This document shows positions 1 through 12,110 of a stretch of 64,000 bases of DNA, piece after piece. This DNA is from Symbiodinium natans. Lineage: Eukaryota; Sar; Dinophyceae; Suessiales; Symbiodiniaceae. A program made the position numbers and the translations under genes. Position 1 is the stretch's first letter; every line of letters starts with the position of its first letter. Where the stretch lies: NCBI GenBank assembly GCA_905221605.1, contig CAJNDS010000491.1, positions 494,001 through 558,000 on the forward strand, given 5' to 3'. The notes beneath the pieces are model-generated. The model was not told the DNA's origin. It did not search any database and was given only the letters and a program-made list of their open reading frames with translations.

Positions 1-71
1 CGCCTTTAAACACCAGAAACCTCTCTTTTTTGATTAAAACCAAGGGACGTCTTAAATCCTGCGCCCGGCTC

Positions 72-101
72 TATATATATATATATGTATATATATATAT
101 T
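72..101. repeat. TA dinucleotide microsatellite
   Basis: Alternating TA with a single G interruption. Similar TA tracts occur near 5.6, 52.9, 57.5, 58.8 and 59.4 kb, all in gene-poor parts of the window. Confidence 0.9.
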
Positions 102-1589
102 TTTTTTGTTTTTCCGAAGCCCGAAGCCTTTTTGCGGAAGTAGGCCCTTGACACATGTCACCCCCAAAACCATCCGGAACCCAAACTTCCTTCGCCGGTC
201 ATGGGGAGGCCAAGTGCCTTCGCGCCGAAACACGTTCCAGGACCGCTTTGTAAGGTTTGCAGCTGAGGCTTGAACGCTAAGGGTTCAGGGTTGGAGTCCT
301 ACATGAAGGAACCCCGACAACTCCTTGGGCCGCAATGATGCGACGTGCGGCTTCAAACTTTTTTGCATGTTTTCCGATATTCGGAGGAGGGCCCTTATTC
401 ATGAGCGGCCCGAGTATGTCACATCTCAGCCGTCGACAGTCAGGAGTGGCTGGAACATTTCGGCTGGAGGCAGCGCAGTGGGCTCTTTGGCTGAGCTGCA
501 AAGTGGGGTCTAAGAATAAACCTGTAAGGACTTAAGCCGACCCCCTTGCCCTGCCTTTCACGTTCTTATTTTTGTTTACAGGGCTACGGAGGAGGTGGGT
601 GCGTCAATGTGACTCAACTGAGACCCATGAGCACATCGTACAGTCTGATACAAGGCTAGATATCGAAAGATGAAGGCAAAAGGCAGAGGCAGCAACCATT
701 CCGCATAGAGAACCTAGGATCAGCAACGCAGCTGCCGAGGAAGTCCTCCTTGAGCTTCCGGAGCCTTACGCAAGATTTCGGCCGGTGGCTCCAAGGAAAG
801 ACCAAGCGGCGGTAAAAGTCCTCCAGTGCAGTTCGGTTCTCTTGGCTCTCATGTGCTGACTCTTGCGCATTGCTGGATGAATGGCTGCGGCTTAGACCGG
901 TCTCTGTACTACAGAGTACTAGTACTAGTCGGTCTATAGACGGCCGACTGGGCTGTTGAAGGGTGCTGAATCTTCAAGAGTTAAACACGCCCGGTCGCAA
1001 CGATACAAGCAGCTTAATGAGGTGCAAGGCGCCGTCTCCCTGAGACCATCTGTGCTTGTGGAAAGGAAAGGAAAGGTGTCCATTACTTCACATGTTGAAC
1101 CGATACTTGAGAAGGCCAAGCGTGCAAATCTTCCCCTGCAGTACGGCACCCAGGTGGATGTTCTGCGCTGATGGAGAATCTGTTTGGGGTTCTGATTGTT
1201 TGGGTCGTTGTGGGTTTTTGGCTTGCTGTCGGGTCGGTTGTTTATGGTATTGTGGTGTTTGCATGACGTAATGGTTAGCAGCCAGATTAGCTGAGGATAA
1301 AACCTTTCAACCACAAGCAGAACCCCCCCCCTCCCCCGCCTCCACAAATCTGCCTTTCCCAAACATCCCAAAACAGGGGTGCCCCTACTGTACCCGAAAC
1401 GTAATTAGTAGCATCCCCCCAAACAGGGACCCCCCCCCAAAAGGGTAGCCCTCCTTTCGGAATCTTAACCCCCAAGCCCCTCTGAGGCGCAGCCCGGCAG
1501 TCAGTCCGAGCCCTCGCCGCGGCCTTAGGGGAGGACTTGGGGGTTTCCGAAAATAGGGGACCCTTATTCAGGTCCTGATCATCAGGGAA

Positions 1590-1640
1590 TCCTACTATTT
1601 GGGGGTCTATATTAGACACTTTTTTTCGTAAGCTCCCAGT
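1590..1640. repeat. Dispersed repeat, copy 1
   Basis: The motif gggaatcctactatttggg followed by tctat, a T-rich run and cgtaa matches 52722-52785 in the same orientation and spacing. It is short and diverged, probably the remains of an interspersed element. No coding content. Confidence 0.55.
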
Positions 1641-1972
1641 TGGGGGTCTCTTCTTGCCTGAGCGCAGCTTAGGCATCATCGGCCGCAGCCATGATGCAGT
1701 GCATCGTGGGACGGCGCAGGCCGGATGATGGTTTCTGAGTCTTTCTTGGTGGTTTCTTTCCCAGAGGCCATGTGTGAGGGGGCCCAGACGGGCTTCAAGC
1801 AACAGGATGTAGGCAAAGTTTGGGCAATCTCGGGCTTTTTTTTGCCAATGCTCAGCGGCTCCCCATGTCAGACAAGTTAGACTTGTACTTGAGAAGACTG
1901 CAACCTGGCTTACGCTTCAGGGCTGCGTTTTCGCAAGAACTTGATGTCGCAGGTCAGGCAAAGGGTGCGGGG

Positions 1973-2003
1973 GTTTAGGGTTCAGGGTTTAGGGTTTAGG
2001 GTT
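1973..2003 (+). repeat. Interstitial TTTAGGG array
   Basis: Three to four copies of TTTAGGG, one degenerate, on the plus strand. This is the plant/alveolate telomere unit sitting inside a scaffold. Confidence 0.85.
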
Positions 2004-3470
2004 CCGAGTTAGAAAGAGGTCTTGGAGAGCGACAGCAGCAGCAGCAGTTCGAGTTCCAGCGGCAGCTTGGCATGCTCTGGGCTTTTTAGGCTGGCCAGTG
2101 CTGACACAAGCCTTTGCTACTGTGCGATAGATAGATAGTAAACATCTAGTACATGCCCTCTACTCACACAGCTGGTCCTTCGGCCCAACATTCCCAAACA
2201 ACCTCGGCGCCAATGATCAACCTCGCAACTGCAAGCAATGTTTTGAAGAGGCAGAGGTGTTACGGAGCTAGGGGAAGGGGTTTGGGCGTTGCAGAGTCCT
2301 AGATGCAAAATGGGTTTTCTGGATGCAAAAGGGGCGTCGTATCTGGGGGGAAGAGAGCTGAGAGGAACGAGTCACGCGGACCTGAGGCAGAATTTGAGTC
2401 ACACATGAATATCTGTGCAAGTGGACCCAAACATACCCAAAGGGCTCACCGACTGTAGTCAGCACAGGAAGGTTTATGTCGCATCAGCATGGGGGTCGGG
2501 CTTGCTCAGGCAGCCAATGGGTTAAGCTGGGGCACAGGATGTACAGCCGCGGCGCAGCCGTGCTGCTCAAGATTCGAAGGAAGCAAGAACTCACATACAC
2601 TCGTCTGGATAGAGGATGATAGAGGGCTTTCAGCAGGTTGGCCAACCAGCTGGCAGCCCGGCAGCTAGCACATAAGCAAATGTTCGAAACTGGTGCTGCA
2701 GCTACGCTCAAGCTGCGTCAGTGGCTGCCTGTTCCCTGACTGTGTTTTGTGCTTCATGACGACGTGACATACAACCGAGATAGATGCTTACTGATAGGGA
2801 GGCTTGCCAGATGACCAGATGTCTCGATGGCTGCTGCTGGGAGCGCAGCTCGCATCCTTCCCTGCTGAGGCCACCGCCAGGGCTCATGATATGGGATTTT
2901 AGGCTTGCCTGGGCAGATGCAGTAGGCCCGAGAACATCTTTGGCGTGGGCATTCTGCAGGGCATGTCCCTCTGTAGTTGCAGAGTGCACGAGGGGGTCTG
3001 GGGTTCCTCATTGGCCCTGGGCAGTTTTCACCTACGTGCGGATTGTGAACTTGATGCTTCGCATGACTTCAACGGAACATGAAGCGGAACAAGTGAAGCT
3101 GGCTCAGTCCTGGGGCATATCGCCTAAAACAACTCGAAAGAGCACTTCCGTCCTGTTTTTCTTCTCTCCCCCGTTTCAATGTCATGTTGCTGGATCTCTG
3201 CAGCTGCAGGCTGTAGAGTGCAAGTCCTAAGTACAAGAACGCCCGCGAGCGTGGTCAACAAGGCTCGACAAGTCCACACCGATCAGCAGACAAAGCGCGC
3301 CTTTCAGCATGGGGATGCTTCCTTGTCAGATGCGCAAAAAAGGCTTAAAGGAGTCGAGTACAACCACCAGACTCTCGGTCTCGCATCTACAGCGCGGCCT
3401 CAGCACTGAGGGCGAGAGGCATGACCTGGGACACAGTTTAGCAGAGACTACCATTAATTAGTAGGTAGAA
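2004..3470. other. Gene-free stretch
   Basis: A short run of CAG triplets lies near 2034-2050. Open frames on both strands up to 148 codons lack recognisable motifs and have no partner exons. I see no supported gene. Confidence 0.5.
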
Positions 3471-3630
3471 CCCTAAACTCTAGACCCTAAACCCTAGACC
3501 CTAAACCCTAAACCCTAAACCCTAAACCCTGAACCCTACACCCTAAACCCTAAGCCCTAAACCCTAAACCCTAAACCCTAAACCCTAAACCCTAAACCCT
3601 AAACCCTAAACCCTAAACCCTAAACCCTAA
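3471..3630 (-). repeat. Longest interstitial CCCTAAA array
   Basis: About 23 units of CCCTAAA read on the plus strand, degenerate at the left edge and nearly perfect to the right. It is the longest telomere-like array in the window. A short TTTAGGG array in the opposite orientation follows 148 bp later. Confidence 0.95.
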
Positions 3631-3777
3631 GTAAAGAGGGTCCCAGGGATGCCCAAGGCATGTCTTAGCTCTCGGCGAGGATTGCGGGCACACGCTGCGC
3701 CTCTGCAACGGCCAGCCCAGCGCGCTTCGGGCGCGGTTCTATGAAGGCCCCCTTGGTATTATGCTGCTGCTTCCAGG

Positions 3778-3804
3778 ATTAGGGTTTAGGGTTTAGGGTT
3801 TAGG
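3778..3804 (+). repeat. Interstitial TTTAGGG array
   Basis: Three to four TTTAGGG units facing away from the CCCTAAA array at 3471-3630. Together they frame a 147-bp non-repeat segment. Confidence 0.85.
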
Positions 3805-5041
3805 AGGCCTGGTATGGGTCTTTGGGAGCTTTCGTCTCCCTTCGAGGGGTTTTGCAAAGCCTTTTGGAACGGGCTGACACAGCCTTCTTTGCCCCTTAAA
3901 AAGTCCAAGCGCTGCCTGAGCATGTTAGCTGCTAGCTCTCGCATGTGATCGCATGAAGTGGTGTTGACTCGAGAAGTGCGAGGAGCCGCAGCCCGCATTC
4001 TTCCACATGCGCACTAGCACATATATAGTCCTAGAAAGGCGGCTTCGTGTGTTGCAAGAGGGCAAATCTCATCGAGGCCCTGCGTCTGACGGTGCCCTTG
4101 TGGCTGACACCCTCACGTATGGAAGCTGCACGGAGCGACTTGGCAGATGACGCTGTAGGGATCGTACACTGATCGTACGGTCTATCATCCTCTCTGTGCT
4201 CCGGTGGCATTTTATGGCGAGAGCAGAACGGCATGCAGGAGACGTACCAGTAGCCTCCCTGTTTAAAACTATACGTAATGAGTAACAAGTTGTAGCTTCA
4301 GACATGGCAAGACCAGAAAGTATCGCAAACACCGGTGTTTTTTTGCACTTCAACTACAGGTGTAAGTAAGCACAGGTGCAGAACGGCAAGCAGGAAAAGG
4401 ACACATGGATCATGGGGGGGGGGGGTGACCAAGTAGACTTCTTATTGAAGTGTGGCCCCCGGTGGATATGTAGTTAAAAGAGCCGCAAAAGTTACGACCA
4501 CACCCCACAGACTGAACACTTTCTAATACCCCTTGCCTTTTCGGAGGTTTCGTGCACCGACCTGCCTCTCTGCAGAGACGCGCGTGGAGTTTCTTTGCTG
4601 TCGCTATAATTAAGTCACGTAAGTCAGCTCTGACAGGGGGAGTGAACTATTCCATGTGACTCCCCGTTATTTGTGTTTTGGAAGAGCGTCTTCTTTTGGA
4701 GTATCAAGGGCTCTTCTGGTGGCAGCACCCCTTGGATACAGTCGCCTGCTGGAGCTGCCCGCTAGCGCAATGCCAGCTTCGATACTTCTGCAAGCCAGGT
4801 TTATACCGGCAACTGCCTTGGCTTTCTCGAGTTTCGCTGTTGGCAGCCAAAACCTTCCCTTAATCTAGTGTCGCCTTCTGCAACTTCGGCAATCCTTGGC
4901 ACGTCAACACTTCCGGAAGTGAGCCAGCACCCTGAATCCCGGAGCCTACCTCCAAACAACAACTCGGCCAATGCCCACGAAGGCCCACGAAGGCCCACGA
5001 AGGCACAAAACTCCAAAGGCCGGAACATGAGGCCTCAGCCC
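3805..5041. other. Gene-free stretch
   Basis: Only short overlapping frames on both strands, none with recognisable motifs. A poly-G run lies at 4417-4428. Confidence 0.5.
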
Positions 5042-5088
5042 CATAAACCCTAACCCCTAAACCCTAAACCCTAAACCCTAAACCCCAA
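5042..5088 (-). repeat. Interstitial CCCTAAA array
   Basis: About six CCCTAAA units with one extra C. It interrupts otherwise unique sequence. Confidence 0.9.
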
Positions 5089-5202
5089 GCGACAAGGTTT
5101 ATGGAGCTGGAGCCGGGTGGTCGCGAGCTCCAGCTCGCGCAGTCGGCGCCTCGAGCCGATGTAGTATTCGTAACTACTCGTAGTATGTGGTAGCGTTTGG
5201 GC

Positions 5203-5282
5203 TGTTCCCCCTTATACTAGCAGGGATTATAGTGCCCCTGGTTATGATCCCTATTCAGGACTGTTAGTATAAGGGGGGAACA
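5203..5282. repeat. Foldback element A
   Basis: The left arm tgttcccccttatacta is mirrored by tagtataaggggggaaca at the right end, about 80 bp overall. The interior is short and non-coding. This is the layout of a MITE-like or foldback element. No target-site duplication is visible. Confidence 0.7.
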
Positions 5283-8200
5283 TCCCAAGGTAGCAGTATC
5301 TGATGGTCCGATGGTCCCAAAGTCCGCTCGCTTGTTGTCGTGGTAGTCGTGGTCCAGTGCCCATTGCATGTTTTTTTTTTTGTTGGTGGTTGGTGTGTAC
5401 CATCTAAGGCTACGGCTATGCATTTCCCAAGTATGCGTTCAGCGCACACACGCGCAACATATGCTTTGCCACCTACACGCCACGCGTGGAGTGATCTTGA
5501 ACGCGATTTGTTCCATAAGTTGTACGACTGTTGTACACGTATTCTCTATAATTATGGGCCGCCTTGTAATAAGGACCTCACAAGGGACCATACTTTAGCG
5601 AAGTGACCACACACACATAGAAATAGGTACATATACAATATACTATATATATATATATCTCTCTCTCTCTCTCTCTCTTTTTCATTTGAAAGCAAAATAT
5701 GTGACAGGGAGACACATGCAGGCTGTACAGTTAGCTGAACCCCGGACTCTTAGACACCTTCCCAACACACGGGCCCAACCAAGCAGACAGTCCCGGCTTG
5801 ACAAGCAAGTCCGGAATCCCCCCTTGGGGTCCCTAGTGCAGAAGAAAGCGAAGAGGAAGCAACAGTACACAGAATCCCGTAGGGATAAGCAGACGTTTTC
5901 TAGTGACTGTATGAAGGAGGAGAGAGAGCAGGCGATCATCCAAGGTCTTCAGCGGCAAGCTGCCCGCACGCGAAGCGATCTTCCAACAGGCCCGGGATGG
6001 TGTGAGAAGGTCATATAGGGGGCTTAATAATCAGAATAGGGGTTTGGGGGTTATTCTGGTGGAAGTATATAGGGACCAGAAGGGAATACTGTTAGCATCG
6101 TTATTCCGACCCCATGTTCTTGTTGCAGGGTTCCTTGCTTTAGCCTTCTCTCTGGCTGTGAGGGGCGTCAGCACGGGGCTACTGGTGTGGATGGCCGGGC
6201 TTGGCTGCTGTCTCACCTTCACAACCCTGTGGTCCCCTGCAGATGCAGTTGCCCAAGCATCTCCGCAAGTCTGCAGTGTAGGGTTGAGCACCTGGTGCTT
6301 TTGGCAGGTCGTGCAGGACGAAGCCTTTGCGGCGTACGCGGTGCCGCGTGACTCCCTGCCGAGGTCCTGCCTCGGCTCTCGAAGGATCCCAAACTGGTCG
6401 TAGCCGTGAGGCTGTACCCCCCAAAGAGCTCCTTTCAGGTACTGGCGACATCCCTAATTCAGAGAAGTCAGGGCACGAGAACCCCTAGGCTAGGCACAGT
6501 TTTACAACCAATGGAACACAAAGCGGCAGGGGGCCGCAACGGCCCCACCTCAGCCATGCGTTGCTCATGCTTCGGAGACTTTCCCCGTCATTGTCCTTAC
6601 CCACTTAACTCGGTGGGAGAAACCTCCATGTCGCCCCTCCACTCAGAACCAAGCTCAACAAAGGGCACCCGGTTAAAGCCGGAACGGGCATACCGAAAAA
6701 CACGGTGCGGTGATCAAACGATTCCCCTTGCGTTCCTCTCCTTTAACCTCTTTTCCATGCCTAGCATCATACGAGAAAAAAGAAACGAAATCCACACCTA
6801 CTTCAGAAAAATATATAGATTTAGTTGATGCTGAGCTGTCCCAGAGAATGTCAGAACTTTTCGATTAAGAAGCCACGGAACCAGGCTGATGGTCTTTGCC
6901 AGCCATGCTCGGGACTCAGTGCAAGGTCCTAGAGTCTTTGACCCCTAAGCCGAGACTCAAAGGTCATCGGCATTTCATGGTGTCTTGTGTTTTTCCCAAA
7001 GGGCACGGGGCCCGAAAGGAAATGGGTCGCACAATAGTTTGCACCACAATGTCCAGTAGACTTGGCTCCCCTTTTTGAAGTCAGGCATGGGTATCGGGCT
7101 ACATCCTGCAGCTGCGCACTGAGCAGAGCCAGAGCGCGGAAATGGGCTGCCTGGCCTTGGGGAGCTTTTGTAGTTAGTTTCTGGCTTGGTGGGCGAGAAG
7201 TAGGCCCCAAGCCCCTTGAACTGCAGCTCTTGATCCTTAAGCCTCTCTAGCCTCGCCCGAGGCCACGGAGATTCAGTGCGACTCCGGGTGCAAAGATCCT
7301 ATGAAGCACTTCTGACACCGCGAGATCGTACAGGCCACTTTGGCAGAAAGTGCTGAGTGCAAGGGGCATGTCTAAACGGGAGTTCAAGGTTGAACGCAGG
7401 CAGAAACCATCCCTTAGTAAACGACAAACTATGATCCTTCTGATCGGCAATCCCCAATGACCCACATCGGGAGAGTGACTTCAGGTAACACGGTGTGCCG
7501 CGAGGCGGCAGTGGACTTCATAGCAGCGCCTGGTGAGCTCTACACGCTGATGCACTTGAGAGGCCATGCTGTTCAATGCTGCCGATACTTGATGATGGGA
7601 TATAATCTAGGATGGGTGTGCATGCTGCTGACATGTAGGATGGTGCACGCACAGGGGTTTAGACTTCTTCTGTAACTTCAGAGCAATCAGCAATGTGCCC
7701 CAGGAGAAAAAGATTGTTAGGAGTATCAGGGCAGAGCGTGTGCACATATGGCCGCATGCGAAGCAGGCATCTTGAACAGGACAGCAGCTGGGCAAATTGT
7801 ACCCAACATGGCATGCAGGCCTGCAACAGCTCCAACAGTTAAAGACTGTGTGGCAAAGATGCCAGTGCACTAGCAGACAAGAGGTGTCAGGCAGGGTGGT
7901 GCGCCGGGAAGCGGTTGGCGTGAAGTTTTGAGGGGGCGTTTCAAGGCTCGGCGATATGGCTCGGGGGGTGGGGGAGGGGGGCGAGGTGGCGTTGCCACGA
8001 ACCTTCCAGTTGAACGGCAATACTGTCACGACTCGACCAAACACATGGATCGGCCGCGAGGCCGGGGGCTTGGCGAAGAAGAGTTGCTTCTCTATCCAGG
8101 CTCGCCGATTCAATGCTTAATGCTTTGGAGGTCCATAAATGCCAAGCTGGATACAAGAAGCTCCTGGCGATTGCTGTAGTTAGAAGTTTCCAGGTTCGAG

Positions 8201-9192
8201 GAAGCTTCGGCCATGGATTCGAACAGCTGCATGCTTACGTGTTTGCTCGTTTTGCCATTGGCTAGGTCGCTGGAGAGGTGTGAATTGCAACTGTTCCTAT
8301 AGCCTTGTGCAGCAGAGGCCTCCTGACCGTTCACCCTCGCTAGTAGGTTGCCCCCTCCCCTTGGGTTGAGTTTCTCAAGAACAAGTGCTTGATTTCAATT
8401 TAAGGCCAACCACACGAAATATTCCTGCGACGTCCGGAAGACTTGTCTATCTAGAGGAGCCCACTGGACATGTCCAAACAGTCCCTGCTTGTCGTTAATA
8501 GTGGGGCCCGGACTGAAGCGGGTGCAACATTCTGCACCATCACGCCGCATCCTGCCACACCCTACAGTAGAACCTGCACATCTTTCAAGGGCTACGAGCC
8601 CAATCCCACCTGGAGGGTCCAAAGTCCAAAATCGGGCCGAAGCCCCGAACAGCGACAGCAACCATAACAGGTGCTTTGGGGCCTGGTGAAAGTGGCAAAG
8701 CGGAGGTGGCTCCGTGGCGGGACTGCGAGGCCTGCCATTTGCTTCCTTCACCTCGGACTTATGCACGCAGGCTTGACATGGAGGTTTCAGCTTCGCAGAG
8801 TGAGGTTCATCTCGGCATTTCCGGCGTTGCTTCGGGCACAAGCAGACTCCACCAAAAGGGTACAGAGGGGTCTCGTTAGTTTTCGGTAGCGGGCAGGCTC
8901 TGCCTGTCGAAAGAAATAGGCACGTCACAACTCACGTCGCAACTCCTTCGGAATCCCTTCGCAAATGAAGGCTCCTCAGCCGACAACAGACTGTGCATGG
9001 GGTTGTCTCAAACCAAGGGGCGTAAGTGAGAGCTACTCAGCAGCATGTTTCGATCGCTGGAATCCACCTACATCTCGTATTCGTGGTCCCGAAGATCATG
9101 TTTGGGCGGAGGACATGGCCCCGCTCGTTCTGGAGAGTCCGTGGCCTCGGGATCACAGGACCAGAAGCCGCTCTTGGGCCGACACTTGCCCA
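5283..9192. other. Long gene-free stretch
   Basis: Contains a TA then CT microsatellite (5639-5679). The open frames of 60-180 codons here lack family motifs, overlap on both strands, and do not join into plausible multi-exon models. No gene is supported. Confidence 0.45.
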
Positions 9193-9264
9193 AAACCCTA
9201 AACCCTAAACCCTAACCCTAAACCCTAAACCCTAAACCCTAAACCCTAAACCCTAACCCTAAAC
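9193..9264 (-). repeat. Interstitial CCCTAAA array
   Basis: About ten units, some shortened to CCCTAA. It is followed 136 bp later by TTTAGGG units in the opposite orientation (9401-9450). Confidence 0.95.
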
Positions 9265-9400
9265 CGGTTCGGCCAGCTATGCTGGAGCGAAGAAAGACCC
9301 TAAACCAATCTTGGGGGGCGCCGCAGGAACACCCAGATGGGTGACCGCGGCCTGGCTCCTTGTCTGCCTGGCTTCGGGTTCGGAAGCTCCATATGGGTGG

Positions 9401-9450
9401 GTTTAGGGTTTAGGGTTTAGGGTTTAGGGTTTAGGGTTTAGGGTTTAGGG
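9401..9450 (+). repeat. Interstitial TTTAGGG array
   Basis: Seven TTTAGGG units, opposite in orientation to 9193-9264. Foldback element B begins two bases after the array ends. Confidence 0.95.
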
Positions 9451-9452
9451 GT

Positions 9453-9540
9453 TGTCAAAATTATGATCCCCTTCTGGGGTACCCTAAAAACTAGGTGCCG
9501 TATGATATTCCAGGCCCCCAAAGGGAACATAATTTTGACA
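9453..9540. repeat. Foldback element B
   Basis: The arms tgtcaaaattatg and cataattttgaca form a perfect 13-bp inverted repeat at the ends of an 88-bp segment. Imperfect pairing continues inward for about 14 bp (C-rich and G-rich sides). The element directly abuts a TTTAGGG array. Confidence 0.75.
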
Positions 9541-9776
9541 GCCACCCATACAAAGGCCCCTAGAAAAACCAAAGTGGGGGCCAACAGGGCCCAGTCAAGT
9601 CTGGTGCTTCAGCTGCAACAGGGCTCGGGGGGGGGGTTAGGTGTCCCAGCTGTCGTCATTGCTTCCTGGAAAGGTCCTGGCGCATCTCTTCCACCTCCTT
9701 GACCAGGAGCTCGATGCTGCAGAGTTTTCAAGGGAAGTGTAGCTCCTGGCCCGCTCTGACTGCACTATCTCGTTAT

Positions 9777-9916
9777 AGGGCTCTTAAGGGAGGGGGGGGT
9801 TCAAGGGGCAGGTACCTAGCGAACCTTAAGGAAGCTTAGTGAGCTTGAGGGACTAGACTAGTAAGGAGTATTAGGGAACCTTGGGTTACATAACCCCCCT
9901 CCCTTAAGAACCCCCA
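9777..9916. repeat. Foldback element C
   Basis: The left arm tcttaagggagggggg (near 9782) pairs with ccccctcccttaagaa (near 9894-9910) about 100 bp away. The interior has a further CTTAAG motif. Non-coding and MITE-like. Confidence 0.65.
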
Positions 9917-10391
9917 AAAAAATTGCGGACATCTATGATGAAGTTTTCTTAGAGCTGGGGCTTCAGGATCACAACCTCCTGCTCGATGCCTCGGAGCAGG
10001 CATTCCTGCAGGACCACGCCCCGCAGGAACTGGCAGGCGCGACGTTTCAGAGTAACACGACGGTGCTTCGGGACTGCGCGTGCTGAGTGCAGATGTGTCT
10101 TGCACTGTTGTATCCTGATTTGTGCAGTCCCCCGGGAATTGTGAGAAAAAAATGCCGGGAAGTTTTCAGCGGGACCAATTTGACGAGACCCCCCGGAAAT
10201 GTGAAAACAAAGATCGGGCGATGCGAAATTTCGGCGAGGTTGCCTTTGAAATTCACATAAACTTATCACTTTTAAAATCGTATGAATCCCTTTTAAATCT
10301 CATCAATGTTAAAACTTAGGGCTAAATAGCGTTAATTTTTTAATTTTTTGCATGTTGTGCTGTGTCAGAATATTAATAGTATTATATATGT
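9917..10391. other. Gene-free stretch with short direct repeats
   Basis: Two related C-rich motifs followed by GAAAT/GAATTGTGA and A-runs occur at about 10126-10150 and 10190-10215. The right half (10250-10390) is unusually A+T-rich for the window. No gene is supported. Confidence 0.5.
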
Positions 10392-10493
10392 TTAAACCCT
10401 AAACCCTAAACCTAAGCCCTAAACCCTAAACCCTAAACCTTAAACCCTAAACCCTAAACCCTAAACCCTAAACCCTAAACCCTAAACCCTAAG
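10392..10493 (-). repeat. Interstitial CCCTAAA array
   Basis: About 14 units of CCCTAAA with a few one-base variants, bordered on the left by AT-rich sequence. A short TTTAGGG stretch in the opposite orientation lies at 10688-10715. Confidence 0.95.
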
Positions 10494-12110
10494 CCTCCTG
10501 TGTGAGCCCAAGCAATGCTTCAAAAGAGAATCAGTACGATTGCCGTCGCCCGATGTTGTGACTTTAGAGCGATTCAAGTTATCCCGATAATAAGGTTCGC
10601 CCGAAGCCCCGAAGCCTCTTGTGGCCCAGAAGCCCCCTCCCTTTCTCTGACTGTGGTGACCGAGACCGATGCGATGCTCGACTGCAAGGTTTAGGGTTAC
10701 GGTTTAGGGTTAGTTCAGGGTTGCCGAAGCTCCCCAACCACAGGTCCTGCTCCCCCTTAAAGACCAAAAGAGCCCTATAACAAATACACCCCTGGCCCTT
10801 CGAACCAAGCCCGACCTGTTATTAGCACGTAGTACATAGTCCTAGTACATAGTCCGAACAGGCCTGTTTCAGAACCAGGACCAAGCCCGACCTGAAAAGT
10901 CCGAACAGACCCCTTTAAACTTAGTACCAAGCCCGACCGGTTTGTCTAGCCCTTAAACCGTTAACCCCGAACCCTAACTAATCCGCCCAGGCGCCATGTC
11001 CGATTGCTGCCAGGACCCGCAGGTGTGGTGGCGAGCTACTGGAGATGAGGTGCTGGGCCCGAAAGGGACCATGTGGCCCGAAAGGGCTTGAGGCTGTCCG
11101 TTGAGGACGCCTTTGGGGCTGGGGCTGTTCGAAAGAATGCCCCAGCCTCTTGCCCGATGAGGGCTGGGGCCGTCCGTTCACTGAGGATGGCCCCAAACCC
11201 CCCCTTTTCTGGGGGCCCGGTAATCTAGTCTAACCTGTAACTAGGCGGCCCGAGAAGGGTCCTGCAGCCCGAAAGGGCGGCCACTTTGACTGATGACTCG
11301 GTCATTGTGTAAAGGCTCAAGGCTCGCCCGTAGTGAAAAAATAGGACCGTTGAGGCTCGCATACTAACTAGCGCCATTTTAGTCTGTCTAAAGGCCCAGA
11401 GGAAGTGCGTGATCCGAAAGAGCGGTGGAGAACGAAAGAGAAATGAGATTGTCTGATGAAGACCCGCTCTAGATCACGCTTAGGTGTCCAAAGTAGGTCG
11501 GACGCAGAATGCTCGACTCGGATACTGCGTGGTGGTGCGTGCCCTTCTCCGTGATGCCAGTGCCCGAATGGCTCCCTGACACAGGGGGTGGGACCGTGCT
11601 TGCACGTCCCGGCATTGTCACTCGGGGTCGGAAAATCGCATCTCCCAGAAGCCCGACTCGAGTTCTGAATCCTGGCCGAAACGGAATGTAACGATAGGCG
11701 AATGCTGCCCAGCCCCCTTGTGCTGCCCGACTGAGGCTGTTTGGAGGACCGACCTCTGACCCTGACCGTCGTTTTGGCCCGCAACCCTAAGGCCCTAATT
11801 TAATAGGGTTCATGAAAGACAGTGTAATAAGTTTTAAAACTGAAAGACTGTCCAATAAGTTTTAAGATAGGTTTAGGGGTTGACGGGCAGTGGTCAGCTG
11901 GTTGCTGTCACGCCGAAAGGGACACAGGAGATCGAAGGGCATTCAACCAGGTATTGCAGTCAGAGAGATAGACAGCTCGGCCTTGAGTGCATCGCAGGGT
12001 CAGCTGATTGAGTTAAAGTTGGCAGAGACAGCTTGACTGTAAACGGACCGAAACCCTAAACCTGGACCTTAAGCCATAATGAGGCTCTTTAAGGTCTGCG
12101 TGTACATGAG
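10494..12110. other. Gene-free stretch, start of the CCGA-rich domain
   Basis: From about 10.6 kb the sequence becomes rich in CCGA words such as gcccgac and gcccgaaaggg, a style that continues to about 48 kb. A short TTTAGGG patch lies at 10688-10715. No exon could be recognised with confidence. Confidence 0.5.

Larger units (their letters stand above)
1..1972. other. Gene-free left end
   Basis: No reading frame here has convincing coding character. The stretch holds a short TA microsatellite (72-101), a C- and G-homopolymer-rich patch (about 1320-1460), and part of a dispersed repeat (1590-1640) that recurs near 52.7 kb. The longer open frames follow from homopolymer composition and encode low-complexity peptides. 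Confidence 0.6.

Noticed and set aside
1287-1802. A 171-codon minus-strand frame near the left end
   Set aside because: Gly/Pro-rich translation of C- and G-homopolymers, no motif and no partner exon.
8395-8928. A 177-codon minus-strand frame
   Set aside because: No family motif, Cys/Pro/Arg-rich, and equally long frames occur on the other strand.
9321-9360. A 5S-rRNA-like word (gatgggtgaccgc)
   Set aside because: Only about 13 bases match; the upstream half of 5S rRNA is absent and the region is interrupted by telomere-like repeats.
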